Assembly (NCBI GenBank): GCA_036524115.1
Contig: DATDCY010000202.1
Coordinates: forward strand, 1-21,471
From: a bacterium
Lineage (GTDB): Bacteria; JAUVQV01; DATDCY01
DNA length: 21,471 nt
Direction of reading: 5' to 3'
Numbering within the stretch: position 1 is the first letter of the stretch; each line of letters begins with the position of its first letter. Made by a program: the position numbers and the translations under genes. Positions 14,812 through 21,471 of the stretch are shown one piece after another. The notes below the pieces were generated by a model. It was not told the origin of the DNA. It was given only the letters and a program-made list of their open reading frames with translations, and searched no databases.

Positions 14812-15297
14812 ATGAAGCGGAACATCCTGTTCGTGACTGATCGCAGCGACGACGCCGACGGCGGCCTGTCGTACGCCTTCGATCTTGCGCGGGCGATGGA
14901 CAAAGGGATCGCGGTGCTGCTGCTCAGCAAGAACCGCCTCATGAACCGGTTCGAGTCGCTGATGACCGCCGTCGCCTTCGCCGAGGCGGGCGAGCACGAG
15001 ACGGCCCGCGAGATCCTCGCCCAGCCGGCCGCGGCGGCGGAGAAGGACGAAGCGAGTCCACGCTCGATCGCCGAGGCCTGCGCCGGTTCCGGCCTGTCCA
15101 CCCAGATCAGCAGCGGCGACGGCGACATGGTGAGCGCCGTCGGCAGCTACCTCAAGAGCAACCGCAACGTCGAGATGGTGCTGCTCAGCCCCAGCATCAC
15201 GGCGGAGGGCGCCGTGTCCAGCCGCGACTTCAAGCGCCTGCTGAGCACCGTCGCCCGCCCGGTCGTCACGCTGGCGCGCCAGGGGCACGTCGCCTAG
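14812..15297 (+). CDS. Divergent universal-stress-protein-like protein, first gene of the sigma54 operon
   Basis: ATG 14812 follows GAGGAGGAAA and gives 161 residues. The fold looks like the USP/HUP type: an initial strand RNILFVTD, an alanine-rich helix, a VLLLS strand, a variable middle, then VEMVLLSPS and VARPVVTLAR. The usual nucleotide-binding GxxGxxxxxxxxxG[S/T] motif is absent, so it probably does not bind ATP in the usual way. It precedes a TauE permease by 23 bp. Function is unknown; co-transcription with a permease and three USP domains suggests a regulatory role in transport. Confidence 0.65.
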   Translation: MKRNILFVTDRSDDADGGLSYAFDLARAMDKGIAVLLLSKNRLMNRFESLMTAVAFAEAGEHETAREILAQPAAAAEKDEASPRSIAEACAGSGLSTQISSGDGDMVSAVGSYLKSNRNVEMVLLSPSITAEGAVSSRDFKRLLSTVARPVVTLARQGHVA

Positions 15298-15320
15298 GCG
15301 CCGGCGGGGAGGGAGGAATC

Positions 15321-16238
15321 ATGTACCTGTATCTGCCGGTCGCGCTGACCAGCATCAACGTGCTCATCCCCGTGGGCCTCGGCCTCGCGGTGGGCCTGCT
15401 CTCGGGGCTCTTCGGCGTGGGCGGCGGCTTCCTGATGACGCCGCTGCTCATCATGTTCGGCATCCCCTCGACCGTCGCGGCGGCGACCGACTCCAACCAG
15501 ATCGTCGCCGCGTCGACCTCCGGGACCTACGCCCACTGGAAGGTCGGCAACGTCGACTTCAAGATGGGCCTCTACCTGCTCGTCGGCGGCTTCGTCGGCG
15601 GCCTCGGCGGCGTGCAGCTGATCAAGGTGCTCAACGCCACGGGCAACGCGGACTTCGTGATCAAGATGACCTACGTGCTGATGCTCGGCATCGTCGGCAG
15701 CTACATGTTCTACGAGGGGCTCACGAGCCTGCGCAAGAAGAAGGCGGCCGCCCCCGCGCCGGCGAAGGAGACGGCGTTCACCCGCCTCCTCGCCGCCCTG
15801 CCGCTGCAGACGCGCTTCGAGAAGTCCGGCGTCACGCACTCGGTGCTGCTGCCGCTCCTCTTCGGCGGCTTCGTCGGCGTGCTCGCGGCGGTGATGGGCG
15901 TCGGCGGCGGCTTCCTGATGGTGCCGGTGATGATCTACCTGCTGCGGATGCCGATGCACGTCGTGGTCGGCACGAGCCTCTTCCAGATCCTCTTCAACTG
16001 CATCGAGGTCACGTTCCTCCAGGCGACGACGAACCACAACGTGGACTTCATCCTGGCGGTCCTGCTCCTGCTCGGCTCCACCGTCGGGGCGCAGGTCGGG
16101 GCCGTCTTCGGCAGGAAACTCAAGGGCGAGCAGCTCAAGGTGATCCTCGCGTCGATCGTCCTCGCGGTGACCGTGAAGATGGTCTTCGAGCTCACCCTGC
16201 CCCCGGCGCTGCTGCTGGCCCAGGCGGGAGGGCACTAG
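15321..16238 (+). CDS. TauE/SafE-family permease of the TIGR02186-linked type
   Basis: At 305 residues it is longer than the two minus-strand permeases. It has the canonical repeat motifs GLLSGLFGVGGGFLMTPLL and GVLAAVMGVGGGFLMVPVM, each opening one half of the fold, about eight helices, and a central charged loop (about 135-160) with KKKAAAPAPAKE. The motif GTYAHWKVGNVDF is typical of this subgroup. By family it moves sulfite or related sulfur anions out of the cell. GGGAGGGAGG lies just upstream of ATG 15321. The next gene begins 3 bp later and is of the type usually seen beside this permease, which supports a functional pair. Confidence 0.9.
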   Translation: MYLYLPVALTSINVLIPVGLGLAVGLLSGLFGVGGGFLMTPLLIMFGIPSTVAAATDSNQIVAASTSGTYAHWKVGNVDFKMGLYLLVGGFVGGLGGVQLIKVLNATGNADFVIKMTYVLMLGIVGSYMFYEGLTSLRKKKAAAPAPAKETAFTRLLAALPLQTRFEKSGVTHSVLLPLLFGGFVGVLAAVMGVGGGFLMVPVMIYLLRMPMHVVVGTSLFQILFNCIEVTFLQATTNHNVDFILAVLLLLGSTVGAQVGAVFGRKLKGEQLKVILASIVLAVTVKMVFELTLPPALLLAQAGGH

Positions 16239-16241
16239 ACC

Positions 16242-17018
16242 ATGAAGCGGACGACCCTGACCACCCTGGCCGCGGCGGTCCTCTGCGGGCTCCTCGTTGC
16301 CGGCCCGTCGCGCGCCGAGCTCTCGGCCAAGGCCAACCACGACCACATCACGGTGGACTTCCTCTACCACGGCAGCTCGGTGAGCGTGCGCGGCATCGCC
16401 GATCCCGGCGTGGACCTGATCATCAAGATCGCCTCCGCCGACGGGCACGAGACCCTCAAGGAGAAGGGGAAGAAGGCCGGGCTTCTCTGGATGAACGTCG
16501 GCAGCCTCACGTTCGAGAACGCGCCGAAGGTCTACGAGGTCTTCAGCACGCGCCCGTCGCGCGAGCTGCTCTCCGCGGAGGAGGCCGACCGCTACGTGCT
16601 CGGCTACGCGGCGCTCAGCCGCCACGTCGAGGTCGGGCCGCTGGCGTCGGAACAGGAGAGGGCGAAATGGTTCGCCGAGTTCCTGAAGTTCAAGGAGGCC
16701 TCCAATCTCTACGCGCGGACGACCGGCCAGATCACCTTCGCGGAGAAGAACGGCAAGCGGGAGTACTACATCAACACCCCCTGGCCCTACCAGGCGCCGC
16801 CGGGGAACTATGTCGCCACGGTCTACGCCGTGCAGGACGGGAAGGTCGTCGAGACCGCCGAGTCCGGGGTCCTCGTGGAGCAGGTCGGGAGCATCAAGTA
16901 CCTGGCGTCCCTGGCGAAGAACCAGGCCGCGCTCTACGGGCTGCTCTCGATCATGGCGGCGCTCGGCGCCGGCTTCGGCGTCGGCCTCGTGTTCCGCAAG
17001 GGCGGCGGCGCGCACTAG
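16242..17018 (+). CDS. TIGR02186-family exported protein with C-terminal membrane anchor
   Basis: The 258-residue protein starts with a signal peptide (about 1-25, cleavage after SRA). A beta-rich domain follows, with HITVDFLYHGSSVSVRG and a characteristic LLWMNVGSLTFENAPKVYEVFSTR segment. One transmembrane helix (about 233-253) and a short basic tail end the protein. This is the arrangement of the TIGR02186 group, commonly encoded next to TauE/SafE permeases. It probably serves as a periplasmic partner of the permease; its biochemical role is not established. Only 3 bp separate it from the permease and 2 bp from the next gene, so the operon is tight. Confidence 0.8.
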   Translation: MKRTTLTTLAAAVLCGLLVAGPSRAELSAKANHDHITVDFLYHGSSVSVRGIADPGVDLIIKIASADGHETLKEKGKKAGLLWMNVGSLTFENAPKVYEVFSTRPSRELLSAEEADRYVLGYAALSRHVEVGPLASEQERAKWFAEFLKFKEASNLYARTTGQITFAEKNGKREYYINTPWPYQAPPGNYVATVYAVQDGKVVETAESGVLVEQVGSIKYLASLAKNQAALYGLLSIMAALGAGFGVGLVFRKGGGAH

Positions 17019-17020
17019 CC

Positions 17021-17887
17021 ATGTACCGCAAGCTCCTCGTCGGCTACGACGACTCGCCGGCCAGCCGGGCGGCCCTGGCCGAGGCGGCGCACTGGGTGAA
17101 GCGGCACGGGGGCGAGCTGGCGCTCGTGCACGCCGTCTTCTTCGACACCGAGGAGTTCGGGATCGCCCCCGAGCAGCTCGAGAAGCGCGCCGCGCTCGGC
17201 CGCCGGCTCTGCACCACGGCGGTCCAGTCGGTCGGGGCGGCACCGGGCGTGCCGGCGCGCTCGATCATCTGCGAGGGCGAGCCGCCGGAGGTCATCCTCG
17301 ACGCCGCGAAGAGCGGCGACGCGGACCTCATCGTCCTGGGGACCTACGGGCGGCGGGGCCTGCGGCGGATGCTCATGGGCAGCGTCACCGCGCAGGTCAT
17401 CGGCAAGGCGCGCGCCGACGTCCTCGTGGTGCACCGCCCCTGCCAGGAGTGTCGCGGCGAGTACCGCTCCCTGCTCGTCCCGTACGACGGCTCGACCTTC
17501 AGCCGGGCAGCGGTGGAGCGCGCCTGCGAGCTCGCCGCCGCCGACAATGCAGCCGTCACGGCGCTGTACGCCATTCCCCGCTACGAGGAGATGGTCGGCT
17601 TCCTGCGGACCGAGGGCATCCGGGCGCGCCTCAACGAGGAGGCCGGGAAGATCGTCGCCGAGGCCGCAGCCATCGGCGCCGCCCACGGGGTGCGCGTCGC
17701 GACGACGGTCGCCGACGGTGCCCCCGTCGACCGGATCGTCGAGGCCGTGAAGCAGTCCGGGTTCGACCTGGTGGTGATGGGCAGCCACGGGCACCAGGGC
17801 GTCGAGCGCGCCCTGCTCGGCAGCACCGCCGAGCGCGTCGTCGTCCACGCCCCCTGCCCCGTGCTCGTGGCGAAGGAGCGGTCATGA
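17021..17887 (+). CDS. Tandem universal stress protein (two USP domains)
   Basis: ATG 17021 gives 288 residues with two USP domains. Domain 1 (about 1-140) begins YRKLLVGYDDS and has the nucleotide motif GTYGRRGLRRMLMGSVT. Domain 2 (about 148-288) begins YRSLLVPYDGS and has GSHGHQGVERALLGSTAE. Both motifs fit GxxGxxxxxxxxxG[S/T], so both domains should bind ATP. A CQEC pair joins the two domains and could bind a metal or form a disulfide. It is cytoplasmic. Its stop overlaps the next start (ATGA). Confidence 0.88.
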   Translation: MYRKLLVGYDDSPASRAALAEAAHWVKRHGGELALVHAVFFDTEEFGIAPEQLEKRAALGRRLCTTAVQSVGAAPGVPARSIICEGEPPEVILDAAKSGDADLIVLGTYGRRGLRRMLMGSVTAQVIGKARADVLVVHRPCQECRGEYRSLLVPYDGSTFSRAAVERACELAAADNAAVTALYAIPRYEEMVGFLRTEGIRARLNEEAGKIVAEAAAIGAAHGVRVATTVADGAPVDRIVEAVKQSGFDLVVMGSHGHQGVERALLGSTAERVVVHAPCPVLVAKERS

Positions 17888-18309
17888 GGGGGGTCCGGAA
17901 GGTCCTCATCGCGGTGAACGGCTCGAAGGACGTGCTGCGCCGGGGCCTCCAGCTTGCGGGCGACGAAAAGTGCTGGGTCACGGTCGTCAAGGTCGTGCCG
18001 GAGAGCGCCGGCGACCTCGACCTGACCGGAGTGAAGGACGTCGCGGACGTGCTCGACGGCGGCGTCGGCCGCGACCTGCGGGAGATCCGTGGCATCGCGG
18101 CCGGCGAGCGCGCGCTGGTGAAGACGCGCGTCGAGTCGGGCGCCGTGCATGAGCGGATCCTCGCCGTGGCCGCGGAGGAGCGTTGCGATGTCATCGTCCT
18201 CGGCCGCCGCGAGCGCTCCTGGCTGCGCAGGCTCTTCGGCGACAACGTCGTCGGCAAGGTGATCAGCCGGGCGCCCTGCCCGGTGCTCGTCGTCGGCGCG
18301 GGCGCCTGA
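17884..18309 (+). CDS. Single-domain universal stress protein, diverged
   Basis: The 141-residue protein has the USP order: strand RKVLIAVNGS, central helices, ERCDVIVLGRRERSWLRRLFGDNVVGKVISRAPCPVLVVG. The phosphate loop begins GRRERS in place of GxxG, and the later GS/T is GD, so ATP binding is probably lost or altered. It overlaps the tandem USP gene by four bases (ATGA). It is the last gene of the sigma54-driven cluster unless the kinase 72 bp downstream is co-transcribed. Confidence 0.8.
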   Translation: MRGVRKVLIAVNGSKDVLRRGLQLAGDEKCWVTVVKVVPESAGDLDLTGVKDVADVLDGGVGRDLREIRGIAAGERALVKTRVESGAVHERILAVAAEERCDVIVLGRRERSWLRRLFGDNVVGKVISRAPCPVLVVGAGA

Positions 18310-18381
18310 GCCCTGCTGGCATCCGTCCGCTCCCGGCAGCCCGGCAGCGTGCCCGGTCGCCCCGGGCGTCGTTCGGCTACA

Positions 18382-19890
18382 ATGCGCACAATGAGGATCC
18401 GGAAGAAGCTCCTCTTCGGGCTCGGGTTCTACGTCCTGTTCTCGCTGGCCCTGGGGCTGTTCGCCTACCGCGAGCTGCACGCGATCACCGCGGGGCTCAG
18501 GGTCATCGAGGCGGCGGACGACCTGACGAACACGATGCTCGAGGTGCGCCGCTACGAGAAGAACTACCTGCTCTTCCGCGACGAGGCCAGCTCGCGGGAG
18601 CTCGGGCGCTACCTCGCCGAGCTGCGCGACGGCATCGGACGGCTGGAGCGGGAATCCGGTGGCGAGGGGAGGAGCGCGGACTTCGCGCGGATGCGGGACG
18701 CGACGGCGGCGTACGAGCGGCTCTTCACCGGTCTCCCGGCCCCCCGTGCCGGCGCGCCGGCGGGCGACGGCGAAGGGCTCGAGAGCCTGCGCGCCGCGGC
18801 GCGGGAGCTGCAGGCCCTCGTCGAGGGCCTCGCCGGACGCGAGCGCAGCGCCCTCGACGCCCTGCTGGCGGGCGTGCAGCGCTCCCTGCGGCTGCTGCCG
18901 CTGGCGATCGCGGCCGCGATCCTCGTGGGCGTCGTCGTCGACGCGCAGCTCTCCCGCAGCATCGCGCGGCCCGTCGGCGATCTGGAGGCGCTGACCCGCC
19001 AGATCGCGGCCGGGGATTTCTCGCGCCGCATCGCGATTCGCGGGGAGGACGAGTTCTCATCCCTCGCCCGGTCGTTCAACCAGATGCAGGATCGGCTGCA
19101 CGACACGCTCACGAGCCTGGAGCTGGCCAACCAGGAGCTGCGGGCGAACCGGGCGCAGCTGCTGGACGCCGAGCGCTTCGCGATGCTGGGGCGGTTCGCC
19201 GCCGGCGTGGCGCACGAGATCAACAACCCGCTCGCGGTGATCAACGAGAAGGCCGGCCTGATGCGCGACTACCTCGCGCGGTCTGCGGCGTTTCCCGAGC
19301 GCGAGCGTTTCGTGGAGCTGCTCGGCGCCGTCGCCGACGGCGTCGAGCGCTGCCGCGTGGTCACGCACCGCATCCTCGAGTACGCGGGCGGCGTCGCGGT
19401 GAGCCCGGAGGCCGCCGACGTCAACGCCGTGATCGGCGAGGCGCTCAAGCTCAGCGAGCCGCGCATGCTGGCCCGGCACGTCCGTCTCTCGCTCGAGCTG
19501 GCCGAGGGGCTTCCCCCGATCTCGGCCGGCCGCCGGCGCCTGCGGCAGGTGCTGCTCGACGTCATCGCCAACCGGGTCGAGGCGGCGGCGACCGGCGGGC
19601 AGGTGCACGTCTCGAGTGCGCTCAAGGACGCGGGCACGGTGCGGATCGCCGTGAGCGGGAGCGGGGCCGCGCTGACGCCGGCCGTGCTCGAGCACCTCTT
19701 CGAGCCGTTCTCGACCGCGCCGGAGACCGGCAGAGACCCCGGACTCGGGCTGTGGGTCTCTCGCGGAATCCTGCGGAAACTCGGCGGGGACATCCTCGTC
19801 GCCACGGGCGCGGAAGGTGAGACGACGTTCCTTGTCGAGGTTCCGGTGGGCACCCCGGCGCAGGAACCCCCGGGCGGGACCGCCGTCTAG
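18382..19890 (+). CDS. Orphan membrane histidine kinase with degenerate ATP-binding box
   Basis: The protein has 502 residues (ATG 18382; 18391 is also possible and neither has a clear ribosome site). It has an N-terminal membrane helix, a sensor with LEVRRYEKNYLLFRD (the same motif as the two NtrB-like kinases), a second helix and a HAMP domain (SRSIARPVGDLEALTRQIAAGDF). The phospho-acceptor His278 sits in GVAHEINNPLAVI. The ATPase departs from consensus: the N box reads DVIANRVEAA, the G1 box is SGSGAAL where D-x-G-x-G is required, while FEPFST and GLGLWVSRGIL remain. Loss of the G1 Asp suggests weak or no kinase activity; it may act as a phosphatase or scaffold. No regulator gene is adjacent. 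Confidence 0.88.
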   Translation: MRTMRIRKKLLFGLGFYVLFSLALGLFAYRELHAITAGLRVIEAADDLTNTMLEVRRYEKNYLLFRDEASSRELGRYLAELRDGIGRLERESGGEGRSADFARMRDATAAYERLFTGLPAPRAGAPAGDGEGLESLRAAARELQALVEGLAGRERSALDALLAGVQRSLRLLPLAIAAAILVGVVVDAQLSRSIARPVGDLEALTRQIAAGDFSRRIAIRGEDEFSSLARSFNQMQDRLHDTLTSLELANQELRANRAQLLDAERFAMLGRFAAGVAHEINNPLAVINEKAGLMRDYLARSAAFPERERFVELLGAVADGVERCRVVTHRILEYAGGVAVSPEAADVNAVIGEALKLSEPRMLARHVRLSLELAEGLPPISAGRRRLRQVLLDVIANRVEAAATGGQVHVSSALKDAGTVRIAVSGSGAALTPAVLEHLFEPFSTAPETGRDPGLGLWVSRGILRKLGGDILVATGAEGETTFLVEVPVGTPAQEPPGGTAV

Positions 19891-19937
19891 GCACTATATT
19901 CAAGGGGCCAACCCGAACCGACCAAGGGAGGTCCGTC

Positions 19938-20474
19938 ATGTGCAGCAGGTCTCTGGTGTCCGCGTCAGTCGTCGTCTTCCTCGCCGCCGCGTTCCCCTGC
20001 GCGGCGTCGGCCGCCTCGGTGGCGGATCTGCCCTTCGATACTGCCGCCGTCGGCGTGCCGCTTTCGCCCGTCTACGGCCTGCCGGTTCCCGACGGCTACC
20101 GGGGGTGGCAGCTCATCGCGGTCTCGCACCGCACCGACAACAAGGACGAACTGCGGGCGGTCCTGGGGAACCCCGTCGCGTTCAAGGCGCTGCGGGACGG
20201 ATCCCTCCCGCTGCCCGATGGCGCGGTGATCGCGAAGCTCGCATGGAAACGCGAGCCGATGCCCGAGTTCGAGGGGGCGTTTCGTCCGGGCGCCGCGCCG
20301 CGCATCGAGTTCATGTACAAGGACTCGACGCGCTTTGCCGCGACGGGGGGCTGGGGCTTCGCCCGCTTCGTCGACGGGAAGCCCGCGGACGAGGCGACGC
20401 ACAAGACCTGCTTCCCCTGCCACGAGGCGAAGGTCAAGGGCCACGACTTCCTCTTCACGCGCTTCGCGCCCTAG
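19938..20474 (+). CDS. Cytochrome P460-family exported haem protein
   Basis: The 178-residue protein has a signal peptide (about 1-27) and a beta-rich domain (YRGWQLIAVSHRTDN; GAVIAKLAWKREP; RIEFMYKDSTRFAATGGWGFARFVDG). A single haem motif CFPCHEA (Cys158-His162) lies near the C-terminus, the layout of cytochrome P460 proteins. Family members oxidise hydroxylamine or bind NO, and some are of unknown role. The cross-link Lys of true P460 cannot be confirmed by eye; KEPMPEF and MYKDST each hold candidates, so it may be cytochrome c'-beta-like. AGGGAGG precedes the ATG. A TATATT at 19894 may be a -10 element. Confidence 0.8.
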   Translation: MCSRSLVSASVVVFLAAAFPCAASAASVADLPFDTAAVGVPLSPVYGLPVPDGYRGWQLIAVSHRTDNKDELRAVLGNPVAFKALRDGSLPLPDGAVIAKLAWKREPMPEFEGAFRPGAAPRIEFMYKDSTRFAATGGWGFARFVDGKPADEATHKTCFPCHEAKVKGHDFLFTRFAP

Positions 20475-20490
20475 GCCTGCGCAGCGGCCG

Positions 20491-20898
20491 CTAGATCACG
20501 ACCTCGGTCACCCAGAGGTCGTGCAGGTTGCAGTCACTGGAGCACCAGAGCGTGCCCTTGAAGTCCGCGGGAAGATCGTAGACGGACTCCGCCTTGGCGT
20601 CGGCGCCGGTGAAGGTTCGCTCGCCGATGAGCCGCCCCTCCGGCGAGATGATCGTGTGCTTGACGATGAAGTGCGCCGGGGTCATCGGGTGCGGCGTCAT
20701 CACGGTGATCTTCCCCGCGGCGATGGTGACCTGCGGCGCATGCGCGGCTTCCTTGCCGGCCCAGCGTCCCGGGGCGTCCTTGGTGTAGATCAATGCGGTG
20801 GGGAAGGAGGTCGCCGCCTCCGCACGCCCCACGCGGCTCGCCGCGATCGCCACGCCCATCGCCAGCGAGCCCTTGAGGAAGTCCCTTCTGGTGCTCAT
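20491..20898 (-). CDS. Tat-exported desulfoferrodoxin/superoxide-reductase-like protein
   Basis: ATG 20898 (GGAGG upstream) gives 135 residues. A twin-arginine signal (TRRDFLKGSLAMGVAIAAS) covers 1-28. The rest is the iron-binding SOR domain, with ligands His53 (HAPQV), His70 and His76 (TPHPMTPAHF), and Cys123-x-x-His126 (DCNLH), the spacing of the [Fe(His)4Cys] site in neelaredoxins. The rubredoxin-like N-terminal iron domain is absent, so it is class II-like. Periplasmic export through Tat is less usual, as most SORs are cytoplasmic. It could detoxify superoxide, or be a SOR-fold protein with another role, since such proteins also resemble SoxZ. It converges on the P460 gene with 16 bp between stops. 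Confidence 0.78.
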   Translation of the reverse strand: MSTRRDFLKGSLAMGVAIAASRVGRAEAATSFPTALIYTKDAPGRWAGKEAAHAPQVTIAAGKITVMTPHPMTPAHFIVKHTIISPEGRLIGERTFTGADAKAESVYDLPADFKGTLWCSSDCNLHDLWVTEVVI

Positions 20899-21016
20899 GA
20901 TCCGTCCCTCCGTGTTGAAGACGCCGGGGCGGCCGCCCGGCTCCACGGAGATGAAGCTACGTCCTCGGAGGGGTTCGCGCCACACCCGGCGCCGTCGCAT
21001 TCGTCGCCGGATCGCT

Positions 21017-21471
21017 TCAGCGGGCGGTCGTCGGCGGGAAGTCCGGCGGCCCGGGCATCTGCGCGCACTCGCGGAAGATGCGCAGCCGGCAGACCCGGCA
21101 GCGCTCCGGGTCGAGCCGCGGGACGAGCTTCGCGAGCGCCTCCACCTTGGACGCGAAGACGTTCTCCGCCCCGATGCTGCGGATGCACCCGCCGCGGTGC
21201 AGGATCTCGCGCGCCTCCCCCTTGAGCGAGCAGAGGTAGAGCACGCGGCCGCTCAGTCGCAGACGGTGCGACTCCTCGTTGAGCATCTCGCAGCCGGCGA
21301 GGTCGATGAAGTTGATGCCGCTGCCCACGACGAGGATGTGCGCCTGCAGCGGGCTCTCGCGGGTGATCGCGTCGAGCCGCTCGGCGACGTGGTCGACGGC
21401 GCCGAAGAAGATCGACCCGTCGATGCGCACGATCTTCAGCTGCGGGCACTCGGGGAGCCTCTTGCGCTCGA
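21017..21471 (-). CDS. SulP-type anion transporter, C-terminal STAS domain (5' partial)
   Basis: The frame is open to the window end on the minus strand, so only the last 150 residues are seen. They form a STAS domain: QLKIVRIDGSIFFGAVDHV, then HILVVGSGINFIDLAGCEML (strand-helix with the Asp typical of these domains), GRVLYLCSLKG and a final helix. A short tail after it has CRVCRLRIFREC, a small Cys cluster not typical of STAS tails, which could bind a metal or respond to redox state. SulP proteins carry sulfate, bicarbonate or other anions across the inner membrane. The substrate-binding membrane part is outside the window. Confidence 0.75.
   Translation of the reverse strand, partial: ERKRLPECPQLKIVRIDGSIFFGAVDHVAERLDAITRESPLQAHILVVGSGINFIDLAGCEMLNEESHRLRLSGRVLYLCSLKGEAREILHRGGCIRSIGAENVFASKVEALAKLVPRLDPERCRVCRLRIFRECAQMPGPPDFPPTTAR

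Noticed and set aside
900-21471. Genetic code in which UGA is always a sense codon
   Set aside because: Many clear genes here end in TGA at family-typical lengths (both regulator/kinase couplings, USP genes, TauE genes), so UGA is a normal stop elsewhere.
1-21471. tRNA, rRNA, CRISPR array, insertion sequence or phage genes
   Set aside because: I found no cloverleaf with CCA-like end, no regular repeat-spacer series, no transposase or integrase motif and no terminal inverted repeats.

Overview
The window is high-GC DNA (I estimate roughly 70% GC) with tightly packed, often overlapping genes. It carries multihaem and P460 cytochromes, sigma54-dependent NtrC-type regulators, a Tat-exported superoxide-reductase-like protein, several TauE/SafE anion permeases and, most strikingly, in-frame UGA codons read best as selenocysteine (Sec). 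Together these suggest an anaerobic or microaerophilic, sulfur- or metal-active bacterium of the former Deltaproteobacteria (Desulfobacterota/Desulfuromonadota-like). This placement is inference; there is no marker gene in the window.

Layout. (1) 1-884, plus strand: the end of an ACR3-type arsenite permease, then a short cation-efflux-like membrane protein. (2) 7717-900, minus strand: seven genes that look like one or a few transcripts: TauE permease, small Sec thioredoxin-like protein, second TauE permease, five-haem cytochrome, Sec-rhodanese/DsbD fusion, second small Sec thioredoxin-like protein, and a DUF5714-DUF2284 protein. Four of the seven are interrupted by in-frame UGA (six UGAs in all). 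Ordinary gene calling would break each of these four or miss it. Each UGA is followed 18-25 nt later by a stem-loop with G in the first two loop positions, as expected of a bacterial SECIS. (3) 7802-8716, plus: a LysR regulator divergent from that operon. (4) 8719-14558, plus: two tandem, evidently duplicated histidine kinase/NtrC-type regulator pairs. (5) 14559-18309, plus: a 253-bp regulatory region with a sigma54 promoter and a 15-bp palindrome, followed by an operon of universal stress protein (USP)-like, TauE permease, TIGR02186-type membrane-anchored protein, tandem USP and single USP genes. (6) 18382-19890, plus: an orphan kinase with a degenerate ATP-binding box. (7) 19938-21471: a cytochrome P460, a convergent Tat-exported desulfoferrodoxin-like protein, and the STAS end of a SulP-type anion transporter.

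How it may fit together. Three TauE/SafE permeases plus a SulP transporter point to movement of sulfur oxyanions or related anions. The minus-strand operon adds a membrane electron conduit (DsbD core and thioredoxin domain) whose usual periplasmic acceptor domain is replaced by a rhodanese domain carrying Sec-x4-Sec in place of the catalytic Cys-x4-Cys. Two small Sec proteins share the motif N-[E/D]-P-x-G-K-x-Sec. I infer a Sec-dependent, periplasm-facing redox system acting on sulfur or selenium compounds. The substrate cannot be told from sequence. The NtrC-type pairs plausibly drive the sigma54 promoter in front of the TauE/USP operon.
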